Source: Segatella oulorum JCM 14966
GTDB taxonomy: Bacteria > Bacteroidota > Bacteroidia > Bacteroidales > Bacteroidaceae
DNA: 58,635 nt
Direction of reading: 5' to 3'
Assembly (NCBI RefSeq): GCF_000613785.1
Contig: NZ_BAJQ01000010.1
Location: forward strand, 1 to 58,635
Shown here: positions 36,326-46,423 of the stretch, piece by piece
Numbering within the stretch: the stretch's first letter is position 1
How the letters are laid out: every line of letters begins with the position of its first letter
Notes under the pieces: model-generated
Databases searched by the model: none
The model's input: the letters and a program-made list of their open reading frames with translations, nothing else
What the model was told of the DNA's origin: nothing
Made by a program: the position numbers and the translations under genes

Positions 36326-39300
36326 ATGAAACAACGCATTGTACTCTTCGGAGCTATTTGGCTGTCGTGTTGCGCAGGAACTAACCTTTCCTTTGCAGCG
36401 CAACGCCCGCTAATGGTTGCCGAACATCCTGCCAACATCTTGGTGAAAGGAACTGTTGTTGATGAAAATGGTGCCCCCATCGTGGGCGCAAGTATCATTG
36501 AGCTTGGAACGACGCGCGGAACAATCTCCGACAGTAAGGGCGCCTTCCAACTCAAAGTGGATGGCTCTGCCAAACTCAAAATCTCATTCCTCGGCTATCA
36601 AACGGTCGAGCTGCATGCAAAAAGTAGCATGAATGTGAAGCTCGTGCCCGATAACGCCTTGTTAGATGAGGTAGTGGTTGTGGGCTACGGTCAGCAGAAA
36701 AAGGTAAACCTCACCGGTGCCGTAGCAAGTGTCGATGTGGATAAGACGCTCGGCAGCCGTCCCGAACAAGATGTGGCCAAAGCATTGCAGGGAGCCATCC
36801 CCGGCCTCACCATCTTGAGCAACAACGGTAGTTTGGAAGGTAATCCATCTATTTCTATCCGCGGTTTAGGCACCCTCTCCAACGGCCAGAAATCGGCTCC
36901 GCTGATTGTGGTCGACGGTATGCCCACCGACGATTTGTCGATGATTAGCGGCAACGACATCGAATCGATCTCTGTATTGAAAGATGCATCGTCATCAGCC
37001 ATTTACGGTGCACGCGCCGCCTTCGGTGTTATCCTCATCAATACGAAGCAAGCCAAGAAAGGCGACCGCATCTCTGTGAAATACAATGGACAGTTTTCAT
37101 GGGACCAAGCCACTGTGCTACCCGACTATCCCAGCGTTCCCGAACAGCTGCGTGCAGGTCTCATCGGTAAGAAACGCGCTGGCGAAACAACGCCCGAACT
37201 GTTTGGTATGTATTTCGATAAGCTGCTGCCTTATGCCGAAGCCTGGGAGAGACAACACGGCGGCAAGAAAGGTTACTCGCTGATGCAGCCCTATCAAAGC
37301 ATGGACAATGTGGGCGACTATTATTTCGACCATGGAACTCCGCTCTACTATGCCAACTATGACATTCGCAAAATATGGTATGACAATGCGGCTCCGGCAC
37401 AGACGCACGATGTGAGCATCTCGGGATCATCGGGTCGCACGACGTTCTACACTTCGTTAGGTTACGACGCGAAGAGAGACATCATGAAGTTCAATCCCGG
37501 CGAACGCACCCGCTATAATGCCGTGCTCAATCTGCAAACCGACCTCGCCGACTGGCTCAAAGCGGGCATCCGCTTCAACTATACGCGTCGCCACTTCAGC
37601 GCCGCCGATCCTTGGACCAACATCTATCAGTATATCTGGCGTTGGGGATCGTATTTCGTTCCTTCCGGCATCTTCCAGGCAGCCGACGGAACCCAATACG
37701 ATAACCGCATGATAGCCTTGCAAAAGCAGGCCTCGCGCCGGGTATCAACACACGATGCACTGCGCATGAATGCCTTCTTGAAAGCGAACATCACAAAAGA
37801 TTTAACCCTGAATGTTGATTACACATATCAGATTGATAATTTCAACAGTAAGACATCCGACCATAGCGTTTATGGCATGAACTGGGCTGGGACTGCGCCC
37901 GGATACATCGTAACTCCGTCCAACGCCAACGCTACACGCTCGAACAGCAAATCGAACAGCTGGGTGGCAAATGCCTATATGAACTATGCCCACAGCTTTA
38001 ACGACACGCACAACCTGAATGTAATGTTGGGTGTAAATGGCGAGAACTTCACCAGCGACTACTTCTCGGCAATGCGCAAAAAGCTCTATGACGAGGCTTT
38101 TCCCGAGCTGAATTTAGCTTATGGCGAAATGAAAGATGCCGTCATCGATAGCTATACAGACGACCACTCGTCTGCAGGTTATTTCGGACGTATCAACTAT
38201 GATTACAAAGGCATCTATCTGTTGGAACTCAACGGACGTTACGATGGCTCGAGTAAGTTCCGTGCCGGCGATCGTTGGGCTTTCTTCCCCAGCTTCTCTT
38301 TGGGGTATCGCTTCACAGAAGAGCCCTATTGGAAGAATCTGAAAAATATGGTTTCAAATGGTAAACTGCGCTTCTCTTATGGTGAAATTGGCAACGAGGC
38401 TGTGGGCAGCAATATGTTCCTCTCCACAACAACGGCCTATAATGTATCATCTTTAGGCTTCATGTGGCTCGACAAAAAAGGTGGAAAGCGCAATATGTTC
38501 ACCAGGCCAACATGGGTGAATCCATCGCTCACTTGGGAACGCATCCAAACCAAGAACCTTGGTCTTGACCTCGGTTTCTTAGATAACGAATTCACGCTGA
38601 CCGCAGAAATCTTCGAACGATTGACTAAAGATATGTTAGCTCCCGGCAACGCCATTCCTTCGGCAGTGGGTGCCAACGCACCTTACACGAATGCGGGCGA
38701 ACTACGTTCTCGTGGTTGGGAATTAACCTTATCATGGCGCAAACAATTCAAGAAAGACTTTGGATTGTATGCCAACTTCAGCATCGGCGATTCGAAAGTG
38801 AAAGTGAAGAAATGGAACAACTCCAAGAGGATCATCGGACACACCAACGACGTTTCCAATGCTTACGAAGGCGAAACATGGGGCGACATTTGGGGTTTTG
38901 AGACCGATCGTTATTTCACCCCCGATGATTTCACCAGCAAAAATCCCGACGGAAGTTGGAATTACAAGCCAGGTATTGCCGATCAAAAAGGCATCCAAAC
39001 AGGTAACTTCGTATATGGTCCTGGCGATATTAAGTTTAAAGATCTCAATGGTGATGGTAAAATCGATGGTGGAAAGGGCACATTGGAAGACCATGGCGAT
39101 TTGAAAGTCATTGGCAACTGCTTGCCAAGATACGAGTATAGCTTCCACATCGGTGGTAATTACAAAGGCTTTGACCTTGATTTGTTCTTCCAAGGTGTAG
39201 GCAAACGGTCTGTTTGGAATATATCGGCATTCAACTTCCCATTGATGAGAAATCCCGATTTAGCACTCTATGCCAACCAAACCAAGTACAATGTCTATGA

Positions 39301-39694
39301 TCCTGACCATGGAATCGTCAATATCAGCGAAAGCAATGACTATCCCTGTTTGTGGCCAGGCAATGAAGACAAAGGTAATGTTCCGGCGCTTGCTGATGGC
39401 GGAGGTAGTCACAACTACTATCCACAAAGCAAATATTTGGTCAACATGTCTTATCTCCGCTTGAAGAATGTAACCTTGGGCTACACACTTCCTAAGCAGC
39501 TCACACGAAAAGCTTACGTTGAAAGCCTCCGCCTTTACGTGAGTGCCAACAACTTGTTCCTACTGCACAAAGGCAATGGTAATTTACCACTCGACCCAGA
39601 AATCAACACCGGCGACGGAGTGAAATATGGTGGTTGGGGACGCACTTTGCCTATCACTCGCTCTTGGGCAATAGGTCTGCAAGTAACGCTTTAA
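36326..39694 (+). CDS. SusC/RagA-type TonB-linked outer-membrane transporter
   Basis: The 1122-residue protein has a signal peptide, a carboxypeptidase-D-regulatory-like domain (about 40-115, VKGTVVDENGAPIVGASI), the TonB-box-like DEVVVVGYGQQKK near 125, a plug domain (ALQGAIPGLTI, IRGLGTLSNG, VDGMPTDD, SVLKDASSSAIYGARAAFGVI) and a 22-strand barrel ending in a hydrophobic strand. SusC proteins import oligomers handed over by a SusD lipoprotein lid. It lacks an STN domain, so it is not a sigma/anti-sigma-coupled transducer. It is followed 24 nt later by the SusD gene. The ligand is unknown; peptidoglycan fragments are suggested only by neighbours. Confidence 0.93.
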   Translation: MKQRIVLFGAIWLSCCAGTNLSFAAQRPLMVAEHPANILVKGTVVDENGAPIVGASIIELGTTRGTISDSKGAFQLKVDGSAKLKISFLGYQTVELHAKSSMNVKLVPDNALLDEVVVVGYGQQKKVNLTGAVASVDVDKTLGSRPEQDVAKALQGAIPGLTILSNNGSLEGNPSISIRGLGTLSNGQKSAPLIVVDGMPTDDLSMISGNDIESISVLKDASSSAIYGARAAFGVILINTKQAKKGDRISVKYNGQFSWDQATVLPDYPSVPEQLRAGLIGKKRAGETTPELFGMYFDKLLPYAEAWERQHGGKKGYSLMQPYQSMDNVGDYYFDHGTPLYYANYDIRKIWYDNAAPAQTHDVSISGSSGRTTFYTSLGYDAKRDIMKFNPGERTRYNAVLNLQTDLADWLKAGIRFNYTRRHFSAADPWTNIYQYIWRWGSYFVPSGIFQAADGTQYDNRMIALQKQASRRVSTHDALRMNAFLKANITKDLTLNVDYTYQIDNFNSKTSDHSVYGMNWAGTAPGYIVTPSNANATRSNSKSNSWVANAYMNYAHSFNDTHNLNVMLGVNGENFTSDYFSAMRKKLYDEAFPELNLAYGEMKDAVIDSYTDDHSSAGYFGRINYDYKGIYLLELNGRYDGSSKFRAGDRWAFFPSFSLGYRFTEEPYWKNLKNMVSNGKLRFSYGEIGNEAVGSNMFLSTTTAYNVSSLGFMWLDKKGGKRNMFTRPTWVNPSLTWERIQTKNLGLDLGFLDNEFTLTAEIFERLTKDMLAPGNAIPSAVGANAPYTNAGELRSRGWELTLSWRKQFKKDFGLYANFSIGDSKVKVKKWNNSKRIIGHTNDVSNAYEGETWGDIWGFETDRYFTPDDFTSKNPDGSWNYKPGIADQKGIQTGNFVYGPGDIKFKDLNGDGKIDGGKGTLEDHGDLKVIGNCLPRYEYSFHIGGNYKGFDLDLFFQGVGKRSVWNISAFNFPLMRNPDLALYANQTKYNVYDPDHGIVNISESNDYPCLWPGNEDKGNVPALADGGGSHNYYPQSKYLVNMSYLRLKNVTLGYTLPKQLTRKAYVESLRLYVSANNLFLLHKGNGNLPLDPEINTGDGVKYGGWGRTLPITRSWAIGLQVTL

Positions 39695-39718
39695 TAACAA
39701 CTTTAATACGAAACGAAT

Positions 39719-41440
39719 ATGAAAACAAAAATATTCTGTGTCCTTGCAGCTGCATCGTTATTGTTAGCTGGCTGTGATGACTTATTAGATAAGGATCCAC
39801 GCGATACGTTCTTAAATAACAAAGCGTTTTGGAGTAATGAAAATCAGGTGGAAGGCTATAGCAACGCATTCTATGGTTTCTATGGTTCTGCCAGCAGTTT
39901 CTACTTCAATAGCTTAAATGATGACCAGGTTAATCCGTCATTTGACAACTGGACGTACACCACTGTTCCTAACAAATCAGGCGTTTGGTCGGGTATGTTT
40001 ACGAATATACGCCAAATCAATTACATGCTTGATGGCTTGAAAATTTCAACACTCCCCAATGCAACAAAAGCCCGATACGAAGCTATCGGACGCTTGAATC
40101 GCGCTTGGGAATATTACCAATTGGTACAGATGTATGGCGATGTACAGTGGGAAGACCACGTTATTGACAAATTGGAAAGCGAAGAAGTCTATGGCCCCCG
40201 CACCGATCGTGACCTTGTAATGGATAAAGTTCTGGAAGATTTGAACTTTGCTATTGCCAACATTCCAAGCAACACATCCGACAAAACGGAATGGAGCAAA
40301 GAATTTGCAGAGGCCATGAAGAGTGATGTTTGCCTGTATGAAGGAACTTTTTGCAAGTACAGAACCTTGGCAGAGAATGGCAAAGCACCCGACTTGACGC
40401 GTGCCAATCGCTATCTCCAAGCTTGTGTTGATGCTTCCGAAAGCTTGAGAACATCCGGAAAGTTCACACTTAACGTATGGACACCCGATGCAAAAGGTAA
40501 AATCTACACCATCTACAACTCTTTGGATCTGTCTTCAAATGACGAAGTGATTTTCTACAACAACTATGAAAAGGATGTCAAAATGCACGGCCTTTGCGAC
40601 TTCACCAGCAGCTCGACCACGCAGCGTGGCATCACGAAAGATGCTGTCGATGCCTTCCTTTTCAAAGATGGTCGTCCTCTTGCAACAACAACCTTAAACA
40701 CAAACGATAAAGCACAGCTTGATGCACAAGGTCATTACTCCATCGCCCATCTGCTGCAAAATAAAGATAAGCGTTTGAGTTTACTCATTGATCCCATTAT
40801 CTGTTTCAAAAATCATGGCTGGATTCGTAACGAACCTTCACCTGATGGTCCGCTCCCAGCAGAGATGACTTCATCAACGGGATATACTATATATAAATAC
40901 GATAACCCACAGTTGGAGTTGTATTATCGCACAAACACCAATACCAATTACACTGATATACCACTGTTTTGGTATGCTGTTGTCCTGTTAAACGAGGCTG
41001 AGGCAAAGGCAGAATTGGGCACCATCACCCAAACCGATCTCGATAACACTGTGAACCTCTTACAAACGAGAGCGGAATTACCGGCATTGACGCTGACACC
41101 TGCTGCCGACCCTGCCAACAATATGGGTGTAAGCAACCTCATTTGGGAGATTCGTCGCACACGAAGATGCGAACTGATGTGCGACTTAGACTATCGTTAT
41201 TGGGACTTATTGCGCTGGCATCAACTTGATAAATTAGATAGCAATGTCCATCCCAATATCAATCGAGGTGCCAATGTGAGTGGTGTTGCTGACCAAACCG
41301 GCTTGACCGTCGATGGTAATTACCTTGTTGGGACAACTGCCACACGCACTTTCCTGCCTAAATATTACTCATACCCCATTCCATCGAATGATTTAACACT
41401 GAATGAGAATCCAGGTATGAAGCAAAATATAGGTTGGTAA
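39719..41440 (+). CDS. SusD/RagB-type nutrient-binding lipoprotein
   Basis: The 573-residue lipoprotein has signal LLAGC (lipidated Cys19) followed by the acidic DDLLDKDPRDTF of surface-exported Bacteroidota lipoproteins. SusD hallmarks are IRQINYML, ARYEAIGRLNRAWEYYQLVQMYGDVQW, FKDGRPLATT and the C-terminal IRRTRRCELMCDLDYRYWDLLRW and YYSYPIPSNDLTLNENPGMKQN. It caps the SusC barrel and binds the ligand. It ends before an intrinsic terminator. Confidence 0.93.
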   Translation: MKTKIFCVLAAASLLLAGCDDLLDKDPRDTFLNNKAFWSNENQVEGYSNAFYGFYGSASSFYFNSLNDDQVNPSFDNWTYTTVPNKSGVWSGMFTNIRQINYMLDGLKISTLPNATKARYEAIGRLNRAWEYYQLVQMYGDVQWEDHVIDKLESEEVYGPRTDRDLVMDKVLEDLNFAIANIPSNTSDKTEWSKEFAEAMKSDVCLYEGTFCKYRTLAENGKAPDLTRANRYLQACVDASESLRTSGKFTLNVWTPDAKGKIYTIYNSLDLSSNDEVIFYNNYEKDVKMHGLCDFTSSSTTQRGITKDAVDAFLFKDGRPLATTTLNTNDKAQLDAQGHYSIAHLLQNKDKRLSLLIDPIICFKNHGWIRNEPSPDGPLPAEMTSSTGYTIYKYDNPQLELYYRTNTNTNYTDIPLFWYAVVLLNEAEAKAELGTITQTDLDNTVNLLQTRAELPALTLTPAADPANNMGVSNLIWEIRRTRRCELMCDLDYRYWDLLRWHQLDKLDSNVHPNINRGANVSGVADQTGLTVDGNYLVGTTATRTFLPKYYSYPIPSNDLTLNENPGMKQNIGW

Positions 41441-41489
41441 TCCCCTCCGATTTCTATTCATTTGAACCCCTATTTAATTTCGTTTATTT

Positions 41490-41530
41490 ACTATCGCAGC
41501 CTGTTTGCTGCAGGCTGCGATAGTTTTTTT
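41490..41530 (+). terminator. Strong intrinsic terminator between susD and the amidase-like gene
   Basis: A perfect 14-bp stem, ACTATCGCAGCCTG (41490-41503) with its complement (41511-41524), has a 7-nt loop and is followed by a T run. It ends only about 10 nt before the next start codon. Confidence 0.88.
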
Positions 41531-41539
41531 ATTCGTGTA

Positions 41540-44500
41540 ATGACAAAAATAGCAACACTTTCCTTGCTTTTCGCATTCCTTTTTTCAGCGGAAAGTTCGG
41601 CTCAATCGCTTTCAAATAATCAGCAAACTGCCCTCGAAAAAATACTCAATCAGTACATTTCAGGCATCAGTATGCGTCCCTTACACATTGATTCCATCCA
41701 CAACGATGCTCAATCGCTGCATATTTATGTCACAAGTGACTTCTCCTATGTTTCGTTTACCCCTGCAAAATGTGACGAAATCCTGCAGAAAGTCAAAGCC
41801 ATCTTGCCCGATTCTCTTCAGCATCGTGCAGTATCTGTGATGGCCGGACAACAAAATATCTATGATTTAATACCCCGAATTTATCGCAAGAAAGCTGATA
41901 AGCCCACGGTTTTCACCTACAATCCTACGGTTCCATTGGTGAAAAATCAAAATCGTCCCTACGCTATTGCACACGGACTTGAAGGCAAAAACATCGCAAT
42001 GTGGCAAAGCCATGGACTTTATTTCGAAGCTGGGCGCAACCGATGGCAATGGCAACGCACGTATGTTGCAAACCGTTGAAGACAAATATACCCAACAATA
42101 CGTGCTGCCTTATCTCATTCCGATGCTCGAAAATGCCGGAGCCTACGTCCTCACCCCACGCGAACGTGATGTAAACCCTTTCGAAGTTATCGTTGATAAT
42201 GACGGAGGCGTAGCACAGAAAGATTACACTGAGACAACAGGTGCACAGCCTTGGGTCACAGGAAAAGCACCAGGCTTTGCCTATCTGCGTCCACAATACC
42301 ACGATTTCGAAAACCCTTTTCATGAAGGAACCTATCGTGTTGCCACCACAACACGCAATAAAAAGGAGGTAAGTAGCATCTGCTGGCGTCCAAACATTCC
42401 GCAATCACGCGATTATGCCGTTTATGTGGCCTACCAGTCATTACCCAACAGTGCCACAGATGCCCATTATACCATCCATCATAGTGGCGGTACAACCACC
42501 TTATCAGTAAACCAAAGCATGGGAGGTGGTACATGGATTTATCTCGGTACCTTCCCTTTCCAACAAGGAAAGACGGCGAAAGTTGTGCTCACCAACTATT
42601 CTAAACAAAACAATAGCGTCATCACGGCCGATGCACTCCGCTTAGGTGGTGGACAAGGCAACATCGCACGCACAACCAATGGCGACAGCATCGCCTATGA
42701 TGGAAAGATTGATCGACAGATCGGACGTAAGCCTCGAAATGCCTATCAACCCGCAATGGTCTATCCCTACCAAGTAAGTGGCTATCCAAGATATTTAGAA
42801 GCGGCACGCTATTCCATGCAATGGGCAGGTGTTCCCGATAGCATTTACTCTCCTTCCCATGGTTTAGATGACTATAGAGACGACTATAAATCACGCGGGC
42901 AGTGGGTGAATTATCTCGCTGCAGGCACAAAAGCATGGCCCGAAGGCAAAGGGCTAAACATACCCATTGACCTTTCTTTTGCTTTCCATAGCGATGCAGG
43001 AACCGTTTATGGCGACTCCATCATCGGCACTTTAGGCATCTATGATACCCAGACCTATAACGGACACTTTGCCGATGGCAGCAGTCGACAGGCTAATAGA
43101 GACCTTTGCGACCTCATACAGTCTTCTATTGTCCACGACATCCGCACCTGCTTCGAACCCAAATGGAGTCGACGTGGGATGTGGGATCAACGCTATTTCG
43201 AGGCTTGGACACCACGCGTTCCCGCAATGTTGCTTGAACTTTTATCGCATGAGAACTTCGCAGACATGCGTTATGGACACGATCCTCGCTTTCAGTTTAC
43301 AGTCAGTCGCGCCATCTATAAAGGCATCTTGCGCTTTTTAAGCGATTCCTATGGCTATAACTATGTGGTACAACCGCTACCCATACAGCATTTCTCTGCG
43401 CAACTGTTGAAAAATCATCGTGTACTGTTACAATGGGAAGCGACCCCCGACACTTTAGAACCTACCGCCACAGCACAACGCTATGTGGTGTATAAGCGAA
43501 TGGGCGAGGGCGGTTTCGACAATGGAACGATGGTACACAAAAACAGTTTCGTAACCGAAATTCCAACAGACAGCATCGTCAGTTTTAAAGTTTGTGCCTT
43601 GAATGATGGTGGCATCAGCTTTCCCTCCGAAATATTAAGTGTGGGTATTGCTTCACATTCAAACACTAAACCCATTCTGATTGTAAATGCCTTTGACCGC
43701 ATTAGCGCACCCGATGACTTTTGCAGTAGCGACGACGAATGGGCTGGTTTCTTAGCCGAAAGCGATAATGGTGTGCCTTATCTACAACAGATTTCATTCG
43801 TAGGCAAGCAAAAAGAGTTCCGCCGTTCCATCCCATGGACAGACGATGATGCCTCTGGTTTTGGCGACAGTCAAGCCAATTTCGAGCGCATAGCCATTGC
43901 AGGTAACACCTTTGATTACCCGCGTTTGCATGGTGATGCTATCTTAAGAGCGGGCTACAGCTTCGTCTCAGCAGGACGAGATGTAGCAGTTCAACGAGGA
44001 ATGCTCGACACACAGCAATATGCTGCGATTGACATCATCGTTGGAAAAAATAAACAAAGCAAGTTAGGACGCATACAACCGCAACGAGAACTCCATTTCA
44101 AAACCTTCCCATCTGCACTGCAACAAGCCATTACAAGCTATTGCAAAGCTGGTGGAAACCTATTTGTTTCTGGAGCTTATCTCGGCACAGACCTTTGGTG
44201 TAACCCACTCTCCACAGCGCAAAAGAAGGATATTGCTTTCGCAAAGAATATCTTAAAATATCAATGGCGCAACGATCAAGCAGCCGTAACAGGTAAGTTT
44301 GCTACTGTAACCTCTCCCCTATCGGCCGACACTTTGACATTAACTTATGCTGCAACACCCAACTCTTCAGTGTATGCAGTTGAGTCTCCTGATGCCATAG
44401 AACCTGCCGATCCATGCGCTTATACCGCCTTTCGCTACCCCGAAAACAATAAAAGTGCAGGGATAGTCTTTGGTGGAAATGCAACCGACCATTGGCGTTC

Positions 44501-44603
44501 GATAGTCTTAGCCGTTCCCTTTGAAACGATTATGGAGACACCTCACCGAACAAAATTGATGCAAATGATTTTAAATTATCTGCTTCAACCAGCTACTTTT
44601 TAA
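41540..44603 (+). CDS. Secreted amidase-like protein with golvesin-type domain, one frame break
   Basis: From ATG 41540 a signal peptide (cleavage near ESSAQ) precedes a Bacteroidota family often labelled amidase or xanthan lyase. The first frame ends with IAMWQSHGLYFEAGRNRWQWQR; the second continues RMLQTVEDKYTQQYVLPYLIPMLENAGA. The break near 42058 is 2 nt missing from a GC repeat. A golvesin-like beta domain lies in the middle (YTIHHSGGTTTLSVNQ, GGTWIYLGTFPF), then LSFAFHSDAGT, like the zinc-amidase motif of N-acetylmuramoyl-L-alanine amidases, and later beta domains. Total about 1020 residues. Its place before muropeptide genes supports wall degradation; activity is inferred. Confidence 0.75.
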
Positions 44604-44614
44604 AATCTTTGTGT

Positions 44615-44622
44615 TACATTTG
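44615..44622 (+). promoter_or_regulatory. Candidate -7 element before the GT2 gene
   Basis: TACATTTG fits TAnnTTTG, with a leader of about 230 nt. The leader includes the motif cluster at 44671-44735 shared with the region ahead of rlmN. Confidence 0.4.
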
Positions 44623-44849
44623 TATGCAGAAACGTAAAGCGTCTATCAATCATGCAGTTGAAATCAATACCAAATGATGCAACAATCTGTACCACATTGC
44701 ATTGCGATTTGCACCACATTACGCCGCAATCTCTATGCTTTTTCCTACAGAATAGACTGCAAAAACGTTACAACTCCTTTAACTATGGCGTTGAAAACAA
44801 TAGAAAATTCAAATAAAAACGAAATAAAAAACAAAAATAAAAAATTGAT

Positions 44850-46334
44850 ATGCAGAACAAAAAACAAATTGTAGATTGTTTTATTCCTATGGCATCTACC
44901 GATGCGCTGAATAAAACATTGGCCAGTTTACAAAGCGATGACCATGTAAATCGAATCGTCGTTTTACAAACAAAAGCTGAGAATGTAGCTGGAGTTGATG
45001 ATACGTTGACCATCGACACACTGAAAAGCAGTGAAACAATGCGTCAGATTGCTGCCACAGCAACAGCTCCTTACACGCTCGTCTACCTGAAAGAACAATA
45101 CATGGAAATGGGTCTCTATGCCTTGGAACGCATGCTACGCATTGCCGAATGCACAGGAGCTGGTATGGTTTATGCCGACCATTATAACATTTCTGCTGAG
45201 GGTGTACGCAGCGAAGCGCCTGTGATTGATTACCAACAAGGCAGCTTGCGCGATGATTTTGATTTTGGTTCTGTGCTCCTTTTCCGCACCGACGCACTGA
45301 AAAAGGCGGCTGCCCACATGACGCAATCCTACCAAGCTGCAGGTTTTTATGACTTAAGATTAAAATTATCTATCAACGAAAGATTTGAACATATCAATGA
45401 ATTCCTCTACAGCGAGGTGGAGCTCGACAACCGAAAAACAGGCGAGAAGCTCTTCGATTATGTTGATCCGCGTAACCGGGCATCGCAAATCGAGATGGAA
45501 GCTGCAGCGACAGAGCACCTCAAAGCGATTGGAGCCTATCTTAAACCCACTTTCAAATCGGTTGATTTAAAAGCTGAGCCATTCGATGTCGAAGCCTCTA
45601 TCATGATTCCTGTGCGCAACAGAATTCGCACCATCCGTGATGCTATCGAAAGTGCTTTAAGTCAAAAAACAAACTTCAAGTTTAATGTTTTTATCGTTGA
45701 AAATGGCCCCGATTATCATTCAACCGATGGGACTACAGAACTTATTGATGAATACAAGAATGACGAAAGAGTGATTCATATCATCCCCAACCGACGCGAT
45801 ATTGGTGTTGGTAACAGCTGGAATATGGCTGCACACCATCCTCAATGTGGCCGGTTTATTGTGCAATTAGACAGCGACGACGTGTATAGTGACGAACACA
45901 CTTTGCAAAAGTTTGTCGATGCTTTCTATGAACAACAATGCGCTATGGTGATAGGCAGCTACATGTTGACCGATATTCACAAGAATATGCTTCCTCCCGG
46001 CAAGATAGATCATAGAGAATGGACTCCTGAAAATGGTCGAAACAATGCGCTCCGCATCAATGGTTTAGGTGCGCCACGGGCTTTCTTCACCCCCATTCTG
46101 CGCGAAGTGAAACTCCCCAATGTCAACTATGGAGAAGACTATGCATTAGGTTTGGCCATCTCTCGTTACTATCAGATAGGTCGAATTTATGACGTTTTGT
46201 ATTGTTGCAGACGTTGGGATGACAACTCAGATGCTGCACTGAGCATTGAAAAAGAAAATCGGAACAACACTTATAAAGATCGCATTCGCACTTGGGAGCT
46301 ATTGGCTCGCTTGAAAATGAATAAAGAAGCATAA
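44850..46334 (+). CDS. GT2-family glycosyltransferase-like protein
   Basis: The 494-residue protein has no membrane segment. The C-terminal half is a GT-A domain: VEASIMIPVRNRIRTIRDAIESAL, VFIVENGPDYHSTDGT and the metal-binding VQLDSDDVYSDE (DxD-type), then GEDYALGLAISR. The N-terminal half (MASTDALNKTLASL..., AGMVYADHYN) looks like a second, degenerate GT-A fold. Such cytoplasmic transferases use nucleotide sugars; no acceptor can be named. A hairpin lies between it and the next permease gene, but gene order suggests a shared role with the muropeptide genes. Confidence 0.75.
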   Translation: MQNKKQIVDCFIPMASTDALNKTLASLQSDDHVNRIVVLQTKAENVAGVDDTLTIDTLKSSETMRQIAATATAPYTLVYLKEQYMEMGLYALERMLRIAECTGAGMVYADHYNISAEGVRSEAPVIDYQQGSLRDDFDFGSVLLFRTDALKKAAAHMTQSYQAAGFYDLRLKLSINERFEHINEFLYSEVELDNRKTGEKLFDYVDPRNRASQIEMEAAATEHLKAIGAYLKPTFKSVDLKAEPFDVEASIMIPVRNRIRTIRDAIESALSQKTNFKFNVFIVENGPDYHSTDGTTELIDEYKNDERVIHIIPNRRDIGVGNSWNMAAHHPQCGRFIVQLDSDDVYSDEHTLQKFVDAFYEQQCAMVIGSYMLTDIHKNMLPPGKIDHREWTPENGRNNALRINGLGAPRAFFTPILREVKLPNVNYGEDYALGLAISRYYQIGRIYDVLYCCRRWDDNSDAALSIEKENRNNTYKDRIRTWELLARLKMNKEA

Positions 46335-46355
46335 AAGAGACGGGTGGACATGGCG

Positions 46356-46386
46356 AAAGAAAGCGTCGCACAGCAATGCTTTCTTT
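46356..46386 (+). other. Hairpin between the GT2 and permease genes
   Basis: AAAGAAAGC (46356-46364) pairs with GCTTTCTTT (46378-46386). There is no full T tract, so it could be an attenuator or mRNA-stability element. Confidence 0.35.
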
Positions 46387-46423
46387 TGCTACACCCCATC
46401 CACCTTCTCATGAACAAAGTCGC

